Assembly (NCBI GenBank): GCA_943372725.1
Contig: CALRZT010000282.1
Coordinates: 1-6,895 of the forward strand
Source of the DNA: CAMDHY01 sp943372725
GTDB lineage: Bacteria; Pseudomonadota; Alphaproteobacteria; Rhizobiales; Segnochrobactraceae
DNA length: 6,895 nt
Direction: 5' to 3'
The stretch's first letter is position 1, and each line of letters opens with the position of its first letter. The translations under genes were made by a program, and so were the position numbers. Under the pieces are notes generated by a model. The model had not been told where the DNA came from. It saw only the letters and a list, made by a program, of their open reading frames with translations, and ran no database searches. Positions 1-5,757 of this stretch are shown here, one piece after another.

Positions 1-1
1 G

Positions 2-1561
2 GGCCGCAAGGGCGAGGCGGTCGGCGTGCTCTCCCGCGCCGTCGCCACCGAGGCGAGCGCGGCGGTGCTGCAGGACCTCGCGGCGCTCTACGAGGAGGTC
101 GGCGACACCGACGCCGCCTGTGCGACCTACGAGCGGGCCACCGCCGCCGATCCGGGCAACGTCGCCGCGTGGATCGCGCTCGCCGGCATCGCGGCCCGGA
201 CGGCGTCGGCCGCGCAGGCGCGGGCGATCCTGACGAAGGCGCGGGCGGTCGCCGGTGACGAGCTCGCCCTCGTCTTCGCCGAGTTCGATCTCCTGCGCCA
301 CATCGGCCTCGACGCCGCCGCCGAGGTTTTGCTCGAGGCGGCGCGAGCGCGTGCTCCCGCGGACGCGCGCCTGCGCGGCCGCCAGGCGACCCTCGACCTC
401 GATCACGGCCGCTTCGATGCCGTCGCCGAGACGGTGGCGGCCATGGAGACGCAGACGCCGCGGCAACAGGTGACGGCGGCGATGGCGGCCGGCCGTCTCG
501 CCGAAGCGCGCTGGCGACTGCCGGAGGCGCTCGACGCCTTCAACCGCGCGCTCACCCTCGACCCGGACAACGCAGCCGCCCACTCCGCCGCCGCCCGCGT
601 GCTCGTCGGGCTGCTGCGCCCGCTCGAGGCGCGCCGCCACCTCGCTACCGCCAAGCAGCTCTCGCGCGAGGCCCAGCTGTCGCGCGGCCGGTCGCTGAAC
701 CCGTCCCAGAGCCTCGTCGGCCAGCTGATGAGCGAGTGCTGGAGCAACCAGGCGGCGATGCAGCTCGGCTGCGCCGCGATCGCAGCCGACCGGCTCGACG
801 CCTTCCTCACCCTCGCCCACGAGGAGCCCGACTACACCCCCGGCGCCATCGCCTTCTTCGTGTTCCTCCGCCGCCACGGGCTGCTCGACGTGCAGCCGCC
901 GTCAGAGGGCACCGTGTCGGTCCCCCGCCGCATCCTGCAGTTCTGGGACACCGAGGCGGTGGCCGACGACATCGTCGAGCTGATGGCGAGCTGGCGGGAG
1001 GGAAATCCCGGCTTCGACCACGTCCGCCATACCGATCGCACCGCCCGCGCCTATCTCGAGAGCTTGCCCGACCCGCGCATCCGCCGCGCCTATCGCGCCG
1101 CCCGCAAGCCCGCGCAGAAGGCGGACCTGCTGCGCCTGGCACTGCTCTTCCACGAGGGCGGCGTCTATGTCGACGCCGACGACCGTTGCACGGCGCCGCT
1201 CGACCCGCACCTCGCCGGCCGCACCCTGGTGGTGGCGCAGGAGGGCCGCGGCTCGATCGGCAACAACTTCATCGCCGCCGTCCCCGGTCACCCGCTGATC
1301 GGCCTTGCCCTCGAACTCGCCGTGACGGCGATGCTGCGCGGCGATGCCGACACCATCTGGCTCTCCACCGGGCCGGGCCTGCTGACGCGGGCGCTCGCCG
1401 CCCATCTCGCCGGCTCGGAGACCAACCGGGCCACCCTCGGGCGGGATCTCGTCGTGCTCGAGCGCTTCGAGCTCCGCCGCTTTTGCGCGCTGAACTGCCG
1501 GGTCGCCTACAAGACCACCACCCGCCACTGGTCGAAGGAAGAATTCGGCCAGGCGGTCTGA
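2..1561 (+). CDS. TPR-repeat protein with C-terminal DXD sugar-transferase domain (5' partial)
   Basis: The frame is open to the left edge (GRKGEAVGVL... precedes the first internal GTG at 26), and the first visible residues already lie inside a TPR helix pair. The gene therefore almost certainly starts outside the window. The first ~220 visible residues are alanine-rich paired helices with TPR hallmarks such as ALDAFNRALTLDPDN and ACATYERATAADPGN. After a linker, the C-terminal ~210 residues match the Gly_transf_sug (DXD, OCH1-like) family. The marks are a PRRILQFWDT opening strand, then KADLLRLALLFHEGGVYVDADD, in which the DAD at 1172-1180 is the expected nucleotide-sugar/metal motif. A NNFIAAVPGHPL segment and a terminal TRHW follow. 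The family transfers a sugar from a nucleotide donor to a glycan or protein; the acceptor here is unknown. No signal peptide can be judged because the N-terminus is missing. It ends in TGA and converges on the TetR gene 69 nt away. Confidence 0.88.
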   Translation, partial: GRKGEAVGVLSRAVATEASAAVLQDLAALYEEVGDTDAACATYERATAADPGNVAAWIALAGIAARTASAAQARAILTKARAVAGDELALVFAEFDLLRHIGLDAAAEVLLEAARARAPADARLRGRQATLDLDHGRFDAVAETVAAMETQTPRQQVTAAMAAGRLAEARWRLPEALDAFNRALTLDPDNAAAHSAAARVLVGLLRPLEARRHLATAKQLSREAQLSRGRSLNPSQSLVGQLMSECWSNQAAMQLGCAAIAADRLDAFLTLAHEEPDYTPGAIAFFVFLRRHGLLDVQPPSEGTVSVPRRILQFWDTEAVADDIVELMASWREGNPGFDHVRHTDRTARAYLESLPDPRIRRAYRAARKPAQKADLLRLALLFHEGGVYVDADDRCTAPLDPHLAGRTLVVAQEGRGSIGNNFIAAVPGHPLIGLALELAVTAMLRGDADTIWLSTGPGLLTRALAAHLAGSETNRATLGRDLVVLERFELRRFCALNCRVAYKTTTRHWSKEEFGQAV

Positions 1562-1575
1562 CGGCGTGGGGAGCC

Positions 1576-1613
1576 GGTCGGCGGCCAGCACTGGTCGGCG
1601 GCCGGTCCCGGCC
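1576..1613. repeat. GC-rich direct and inverted repeats between convergent genes
   Basis: The 69-nt gap between the glycosyltransferase and tetR stops holds an 11-bp direct repeat, GGTCGGCGGCC, at 1576-1586 and 1593-1603. A perfect short inverted repeat, GGCCGG-TC-CCGGCC, lies at 1600-1613. The inverted repeat could act as a bidirectional transcription stop for the two converging genes. It has no T-tract on either side, so a classical intrinsic terminator is not supported. Confidence 0.3.
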
Positions 1614-1630
1614 CGGTCAGACGGTCCGCA

Positions 1631-2275
1631 TCAGCCGTTCTCCCTGCGGGCCGCTAGCGGCGCCAGCCCGGCGAGCAGGGCCTCGATCACCGTCATCGCC
1701 GCCCCGGCGTCCCCCTCCGCTGCGGCGTCGAGGGCCGCCCGGTCGAACAGCGCCGACAGCAGCGAGGTCAGCGCCGGCAGCGGCAGGGCGCAGAGGTCCC
1801 CGGCCGCGATCGCCTCCTCGAGCCCCGCGCGCAGGGTCCGCTCGGCGTGGCCGCCGTCGATGGCGCGAACCTCCGGCGCGCCCAGCACCGCCGGCGCTTC
1901 CACCAGCAGCAGCCGCGTCCGCCCCGGCACCGCCATCGCCGCGAGGTAGGCCCGCGCGCCGGCGACGAGGCTCCGCATCCCGTCGCCCGGCGCTGCAGGG
2001 ATGGCGCCGCTGGTGCTCTCGGCGGCGCCGGCCGCTGCAGCGTCCTCGATCGCCGCCGCCACCGCGGCGGCTTCCGCCTCCACGACGGCGCGGAACAGCG
2101 CCTGCTTGTCCGCGAAGTGGTGATAGAGCGCCCCGCGCGTTACGCCGGCGGCAGCCACGATCTCCGGCGTGCCGGTGTCGGCGTAGCCCTTGTCGACGAA
2201 CAGCACCCGGGCCGCCGCGATCAGGCGCCCGCGCATCTCCTCGGTCCGCTCGCGATTGCTCCGCCGCTCTTGCAT
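1631..2275 (-). CDS. TetR/AcrR-family transcriptional regulator
   Basis: This is a 214-residue protein, the usual TetR length. The N-terminal DNA-binding domain is clear: RLIAAARVLFVDKGYADTG (residues 17-35) is followed by the helix-turn-helix IVAAAGVTRGALYHHFADK (39-57), a near-canonical TetR signature. The rest is an alanine-rich helical ligand-binding and dimerisation domain that does not reveal the effector. The start chosen is the ATG at 2275-2273, because the conserved domain begins about 16 residues later and the frame upstream of it runs antisense through the VOC gene. An in-frame ATG at 2308-2306 would add 11 residues (MFPFNNKQADC), which looks like read-through of the operator. Only a weak AGG lies 8 nt before the chosen ATG. 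The start codon sits inside the left arm of a long inverted repeat, so the protein very probably represses itself and the divergent VOC gene. Confidence 0.93.
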   Translation of the reverse strand: MQERRSNRERTEEMRGRLIAAARVLFVDKGYADTGTPEIVAAAGVTRGALYHHFADKQALFRAVVEAEAAAVAAAIEDAAAAGAAESTSGAIPAAPGDGMRSLVAGARAYLAAMAVPGRTRLLLVEAPAVLGAPEVRAIDGGHAERTLRAGLEEAIAAGDLCALPLPALTSLLSALFDRAALDAAAEGDAGAAMTVIEALLAGLAPLAARRENG

Positions 2276-2321
2276 ACAGTCTGCCTGTTTGTTATTGAAA
2301 GGAAACATGCAGACTGTATGC
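2272..2321. promoter_or_regulatory. Inverted-repeat operator/divergent promoter region between tetR and VOC gene
   Basis: GCATACAGTCTGC at 2272-2284 and its exact reverse complement GCAGACTGTATGC at 2309-2321 form a perfect 13-bp inverted repeat. Past one mismatch the arms continue with TGTTT/AAACA, giving 19-bp arms at 2272-2290 and 2303-2321 around a 12-bp AT-rich centre. Each arm contains an internal near-palindrome around CAG(T/A)CTG, best in the right arm as CATgCAGaCTGtATG (2306-2320). Each arm may therefore be a full site for one TetR dimer, in opposite orientation. The AT-rich centre is the likely place for overlapping divergent promoters. A weak candidate on the + strand is TTGCAT (2270-2275), 17 nt, TATTGA (2293-2298). 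That TetR binds here is inferred from position and symmetry. Confidence 0.8.
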
Positions 2322-2331
2322 GAGTGTCGCG

Positions 2332-2338
2332 AAGGAGG
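2332..2338 (+). promoter_or_regulatory. Strong ribosome binding site of the VOC gene
   Basis: AAGGAGG lies 6 nt before the ATG at 2345. It decides that start over the in-frame upstream ATG at 2318, which lies inside the right operator arm and has only a distant AAAGGAAA before it. Confidence 0.85.
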
Positions 2339-2344
2339 AAAGCG

Positions 2345-2770
2345 ATGCGGGCGACGAGCTACTACCCGGTCCTGATGGTGGACGACGTGGCCGCCTCGGC
2401 CGCCTTCTACGTCCGCCACTTCCGCTTCACGCCGCTGTTTGCGAGCGACTGGTACGTCCACCTGCAGTCGGCGGAGGACGCCACCGTCAACCTCGCCATC
2501 CTCGACGGATCCCACGCGACGATCCCCGCCGTCGGTCGCGGCCGCGCCGGCGGCGTCATCCTCAACTTCGAGGTGGACGACGTCGACGCCGAGTTCGCCC
2601 GCGTCGAGGCGGCCGGCCTGCCGGTGCTGCTGCCGCTGCGCGACGAGGCCTTTGGCCAGCGCCACTTCATCACCGCCGACCCGAACGGCGTCCTGATCGA
2701 CATAATCACGCCGATCCCGCCGACCGGCGCGTTCGTCGATCAGTACACGCCGGAGGCGCTGCCGCGCTGA
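2345..2770 (+). CDS. VOC-superfamily protein (glyoxalase/bleomycin-resistance fold)
   Basis: This 141-residue protein has the size and layout of a single-chain VOC protein with two beta-alpha-beta-beta-beta modules. Module one begins YYPVLMVDDVAASAAFYVRHF (residues 6-26). Module two begins GVILNFEVDDVDAEFARVEAAG (70-91) and ends FGQRHFITADPNGVLIDI (103-120), with the conserved DPNG turn at 112-115. The family covers glyoxalase I, ring-cleaving dioxygenases and metal-free antibiotic-binding proteins. By motif alignment the usual metal-ligand histidine of strand one is Tyr7, and that of the second module is a Val/Ile near 71-72. Only an acid (Asp119) remains, which points to a binding or sequestering role rather than glyoxalase catalysis. 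It is divergent from tetR, shares its operator, and is probably the repressor's target. The substrate is unknown. Confidence 0.9.
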   Translation: MRATSYYPVLMVDDVAASAAFYVRHFRFTPLFASDWYVHLQSAEDATVNLAILDGSHATIPAVGRGRAGGVILNFEVDDVDAEFARVEAAGLPVLLPLRDEAFGQRHFITADPNGVLIDIITPIPPTGAFVDQYTPEALPR

Positions 2771-2792
2771 CGACGCCCTCCCGGCGGCAGCC

Positions 2793-3947
2793 TCACGCCT
2801 GCGACCGCGTCCGCATGGCGTAGAAGGCGTAGAGGAGGCACGCGGCGGCGGCGAAGATCGGCAGGCCGTGCACGTGCCTGTCCATGGCGAAGCCGGCGAG
2901 CGCCGGGCCGATGAGCAGGCCGCCGCCCCACGACAGCCCCATCACCGCATAGACGCCGACAAGGTCGCTGCCCTGGAAGCGGCTGCCCACCACCGTCAGC
3001 ATGATCGTGTAGATGCCGACGAAGGCGCCACCCCAGAGGAACAGCAGCGGATAGGCAATCAGCGGGTCGTGCAGCACGAACGGCCACGCCGCCGCGCCGA
3101 GGGTGGCGACGATCGCCAGCAGCACGACGAGCTTGCGCCGGTCCATGACGTCGCCGAGGTAGCCGACCGGCACCTGGCAGACGATGGCACCGAACATCAT
3201 CGTCGAGATCAGGCTCGCCGCGCCGGATTCGTCCCACCCCTGGCCCATCGCATAGAGGGCGAGGAACGACAGGCCGGAGGACTCCAGCGCCGCGATCAGG
3301 ATGGTCGTGGCGATCGCGAGCGGCGCCAGCCGCACATAGTGCAGTGGGTTGGAGACCTCCGGCTCCTCGAAGTGCGGCGCCTTCACCATCGGCACGGCGA
3401 CGAGCACCAGCGCGCCGATGCAGAGCACCGTGCCGATCAGGTAGGGAAGCGCCCCCTGCGAGCCGACGATCGACAGGATCAGGGGGCCGAGCGCCATGCC
3501 CAGCGACATCGCGATCATGTAGGCCGCCATCGAGCGGGCCCGCGTCTTCTCCTCGGCGAGCGAGTTCGTCCACGTCTCCGACAGGACGAACAGCACCTCG
3601 CTTGCCGCTCCCAGCACGAAGCGCAGCGGGAACCACAGCCAGAGCAGCGGCGCGGCCGGGAACAGCGCCAGCGTCACCGCCGCGACGGCCAGCGCGATGA
3701 TGACGATCCGGCGGGGCCCGATCTTCGCCACGAGCCGCGGCAGGATCGGCGCTACCAGCAGCGTGCCGAGGGCGTGCATGGCCGCGTTGAAGCCGATCAT
3801 CGTCTCGCCGTAGCCGCGCTCGGCGAGATCGATTGCGATCAGCGCCGCCGACAGCGAGTAGGTCAGTCCGAAAATCATCGCGACGGCGATCACCGCCGCC
3901 ATCGAGACGATGCGCACCCGCGGCGCCAGGACGAGGTCGGCCGTCAT
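2793..3947 (-). CDS. MFS transporter, YcaD-like
   Basis: The 384-residue protein is highly hydrophobic, with about 12 predicted membrane helices, the normal major facilitator size. The loop between helices 8 and 9 carries a clear motif A, GYLGDVMDRRK (residues 262-272). The first-half equivalent, PRLVAKIGPRR (70-80), is degenerate. The stretch SETWTNSLAEEKTRARSMAAY (123-143) followed by GMALGP resembles YcaD-type members, in which a glutamate helix precedes an R-rich cytoplasmic turn. It acts in the inner membrane, presumably as a proton-coupled transporter; its substrate cannot be read from the sequence. The ATG at 3947 is preceded by an AGGGA about 9 nt upstream. Its start lies 48 nt after the stop of the HdeD-like gene on the same strand, so the two may be co-transcribed. 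It converges on the VOC gene with only 22 nt between stops and no visible terminator hairpin. Confidence 0.92.
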   Translation of the reverse strand: MTADLVLAPRVRIVSMAAVIAVAMIFGLTYSLSAALIAIDLAERGYGETMIGFNAAMHALGTLLVAPILPRLVAKIGPRRIVIIALAVAAVTLALFPAAPLLWLWFPLRFVLGAASEVLFVLSETWTNSLAEEKTRARSMAAYMIAMSLGMALGPLILSIVGSQGALPYLIGTVLCIGALVLVAVPMVKAPHFEEPEVSNPLHYVRLAPLAIATTILIAALESSGLSFLALYAMGQGWDESGAASLISTMMFGAIVCQVPVGYLGDVMDRRKLVVLLAIVATLGAAAWPFVLHDPLIAYPLLFLWGGAFVGIYTIMLTVVGSRFQGSDLVGVYAVMGLSWGGGLLIGPALAGFAMDRHVHGLPIFAAAACLLYAFYAMRTRSQA

Positions 3948-3995
3948 CGCTGCGTGTCCCTGTCGGTTGGCGTCATGCCTCGGTGCCCGCCATGC

Positions 3996-5348
3996 TCAGA
4001 CAAGGCCGTCCTTGCTGGCGGCCTCGATCTCCCGGCGGAGCTTCTCGAGTTCGCGGGTCTCGTGCCAGCGGCGGACGGTGTCCTGCAGCCGCCCGACATA
4101 GCCGCGGTCGAGCGGCTCGACGACCCGGCGGACGGCGCGGGCGTAGTCGAGCACCAGGCCCGGTGTCCACGTCATCGATTCGGCCCGGAATCGCAGCGTC
4201 GCGGCGAGCCAGAGGTCGGGGTTGAGCAGCAGCAGGAAGAACCGGCTCCAGACGAAGCGCGAGTAGAGCGCGCCCTCGAGCGCCGCGTCGAGCGCCAGCG
4301 CGACGGCGATCGAACAGTTGCGGTCGGTGAGGTTGTAAGTGTCGTCGCGCTGGTAGACCTCCCACCAGGCGGCGAGCTTGGCGGCGTCGTAGCGGCGGAA
4401 CTTGACGTTGGCGTCCGCCTCGCACCACTGCGACACCTCGTAGGCGTAGGAGGGCTGGAAGCGTCCCTTGACGTCGTTGTCGCCCGAGGCTTTCAGCAGC
4501 GCGCCGAAATCGTCCGGCGAATGGTCGATCTCCACCCCCGGATAGTGGCTGACGTAGATGTCGGGCTGCAGTTCCAGCGAGGCGTGGCCGGTGGAGATGA
4601 CACCCTTGCCGTCGACGGCGGCGATGTAGCGATCGATCAGCGGCCGGCGCTCGGCGTCCTCGGCCGAGCCGACCGGCGTCCAGACGTGCACGACGAGCGG
4701 GATGCGCGCCTCGCGGGCGACCGGTGTCGGTGCCTCCGGCGCATGGCCGCGCCAGGAGCGCAGCGTGAACATCGGCAGCGCCGACAGCGAGGCATCCCGG
4801 CCGATGTGGCGCAGCAAGAGGCCGATGCGCAGGCAGTTCCAGCCGGTGATCAGCATCGCCACGGCGACGCAGAACGGCACGGTCTTGTAGTAGGGGATCG
4901 GCCAGCTCGAGAAGCAGATGACGGCGAGCGCCATTTCCAGCAGCCCGCCGATCGCCACCACCTGCCAGCGCCGGTAGCGGATCACCCAGGCGGTGGCCAC
5001 CCGCACGAAGCCGTCGACCAGGAAGGCGAGGCCGAACAGCACGCTGTTGGCGATCGAGTTCTCGAAGGGGAAGTCCAGGATCAGGGCGCCGAGCACGACG
5101 AGCCCGCCCGCACGCGCAAGCAGCACGCCGTTCGCGCCGCCGGCGCCGATCATCATCAGGAGCGCCACGGCGCCCTCGACGACGAGGAAGTAGCCGAAGA
5201 TCCACGTCGCCGTGCGGCTCGCGCCGTCCACCATGTCGACGGCGACGACGACGGCGAGCACCATCCACAACAGGCCGATCGCCGCCAGCAGCTTCCACTT
5301 GCGCCGCATCGCATCGGCACCGACGAGCAGAACGGCGAGGCGGATCAT
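3996..5348 (-). CDS. HdeD/DUF308-like membrane protein fused to a permuted papain-like domain
   Basis: This is a 450-residue protein with two parts. Residues ~18-178 form about six membrane helices, with short loops and a YFLVVEGAVALL / LAFLVDGFVRVATAWVIRYR pattern, as in HdeD-type (DUF308) acid-resistance membrane proteins. Residues ~215-450 are largely soluble. They contain VISTGHASLEL (His255) and, 90 residues later, TDRNCSIAVALALD (Cys345). The order His then Asn-Cys at a helix start is the signature of circularly permuted papain-like folds (LRAT, PPPDE, DUF4105), suggesting a membrane-tethered thiol hydrolase or acyltransferase. A further hydrophobic stretch lies at ~362-385, and the C-terminus (residues ~415-445) is charged and helical. 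The start is uncertain. The ATG at 5348 gives a plausible short amphipathic leader (MIRLAVLLVGADAMRRKW) but has no Shine-Dalgarno. ATG 5309 (MRRKWK) is the alternative, and extension to 5453 adds unlikely sequence. Catalytic activity is inferred from the motifs only. Confidence 0.8.
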   Translation of the reverse strand: MIRLAVLLVGADAMRRKWKLLAAIGLLWMVLAVVVAVDMVDGASRTATWIFGYFLVVEGAVALLMMIGAGGANGVLLARAGGLVVLGALILDFPFENSIANSVLFGLAFLVDGFVRVATAWVIRYRRWQVVAIGGLLEMALAVICFSSWPIPYYKTVPFCVAVAMLITGWNCLRIGLLLRHIGRDASLSALPMFTLRSWRGHAPEAPTPVAREARIPLVVHVWTPVGSAEDAERRPLIDRYIAAVDGKGVISTGHASLELQPDIYVSHYPGVEIDHSPDDFGALLKASGDNDVKGRFQPSYAYEVSQWCEADANVKFRRYDAAKLAAWWEVYQRDDTYNLTDRNCSIAVALALDAALEGALYSRFVWSRFFLLLLNPDLWLAATLRFRAESMTWTPGLVLDYARAVRRVVEPLDRGYVGRLQDTVRRWHETRELEKLRREIEAASKDGLV

Positions 5349-5492
5349 CGGGGGGCGGACACGAGGAACGGCAGATTCGGCATCGGCGGGGGGCGCTCCG
5401 GTGCAGTGGCCTGCGCGACCTGACGGCAGACGTGCAGCGCAAGCGACCGCCAAGCGCTAGCAACAAGCGGCGGACGGCGCAACGCCGGCGGC

Positions 5493-5651
5493 GCGTCCCT
5501 CCCCTCCCAGGGGGAGGGACAGGCGACCGCAGGTCGCCAGGGTGGGGCCCGTCAAGCCGCACTCAGACGGCCGTTGGGTCGTGCATCTGGTTCACGAGCC
5601 CCACCCTGATCGCTTCGCGATCTGTCCCTCCCCCTGGCAGGGGAGGGACGC
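5493..5651. repeat. Inverted pair of REP-like palindromic units
   Basis: Two related ~52-56-nt units face each other around a 49-nt spacer. The left unit (5493-5548) holds a 10-bp stem GTCCCTCCCC/GGGGAGGGAC (5495-5504/5511-5520), then a 7-bp stem GGCGACC-GCA-GGTCGCC (5522-5538), then AGGGTGGGGC. The right unit (5598-5651) is its mirror: GCCCCACCCT, then the 6-bp stem GATCGC-TTC-GCGATC (5608-5622), then the same 10-bp stem (5624-5633/5640-5649). The outer stem, the spacing and the AGGGTGGGG tail are nearly identical between copies, while the small hairpin differs in bases but stays paired. Partial pairing continues into the spacer (to 5555/5591). This looks like a REP/BIME- or RIME-type dispersed intergenic element of alphaproteobacteria. 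Copy number elsewhere in the genome cannot be seen. Confidence 0.85.
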
Positions 5652-5658
5652 CCCATCA

Positions 5659-5676
5659 CTTGAGCTCCCACTCAAG
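5659..5676. repeat. Small inverted repeat upstream of the desaturase gene
   Basis: CTTGAG and CTCAAG flank a 6-nt spacer, CTCCCA, about 80 nt before the desaturase start. It could be an operator half-site pair or a leader hairpin. With only 6-bp arms, chance occurrence is possible. Confidence 0.3.
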
Positions 5677-5738
5677 CAACCTTTCCCACGCCACCATTGC
5701 GCGACGATCGCCGCTCCCGCATCGTCACCGCTCTGCAC

Positions 5739-5748
5739 GAGGGGAGGG
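5739..5748 (+). promoter_or_regulatory. Ribosome binding site of the desaturase gene
   Basis: GAGGGGAGGG ends 9 nt before the ATG at 5758. It supports that start over the open frame reaching back to 5542, which would translate the palindromic repeat. Confidence 0.75.
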
Positions 5749-5757
5749 CCACCGCCG

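Larger units (their letters stand above)
5349..5757. other. Gene-free divergent intergenic region (409 nt)
   Basis: No credible coding sequence is seen here. The left 144 nt (5349-5492) must hold the promoter of the leftward HdeD-like gene; I could not pick out convincing -35/-10 boxes. The centre (5493-5651) is a nested palindromic repeat described separately. The right ~87 nt (5652-5738) would hold the rightward desaturase promoter, a small hairpin at 5659-5676 and, at its end, the ribosome binding site. Open frames crossing the region are low-complexity translations of the palindromes. Confidence 0.75.

Noticed and set aside
902..1591. A 229-codon minus-strand frame antisense to the sugar-transferase domain
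   Set aside because: It has no recognisable domain and lies wholly opposite a convincing family match.
736..2298. A 520-codon + strand frame overlapping the glycosyltransferase and the tetR antisense strand
   Set aside because: It is low-complexity Pro/Arg/Ala translation, in a different frame from the clearly homologous glycosyltransferase, and continues through the tetR gene on the opposite strand.
2276..2665. N-terminal extension of the TetR frame up to 2665
   Set aside because: It runs antisense through the VOC gene and the operator, and TetR proteins begin shortly before the HTH domain, which fits the ATG at 2275.
2868..5423. An 851-codon open frame on the + strand, antisense to the MFS and HdeD-like genes
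   Set aside because: Its translation is rich in Arg, His, Asp, Gln and Ala with no hydrophobic core or motif, as expected for the antisense of GC-rich membrane-protein genes. It spans two well-supported genes on the other strand.
5495..5520. The GC-rich hairpin read as an intrinsic terminator
   Set aside because: No T-tract follows, no gene ends nearby (both flanking genes point away), and the same structure recurs in mirror form at 5624-5649, so a repeat element explains it better.
5493..5651. A two-repeat CRISPR remnant
   Set aside because: The units are inverted relative to each other rather than direct, are internally palindromic, and there are only two.
5542..5757. N-terminal extension of the desaturase frame to 5542
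   Set aside because: It would translate the palindromic repeat. The ATG at 5758 has a proper ribosome binding site and fits family length.
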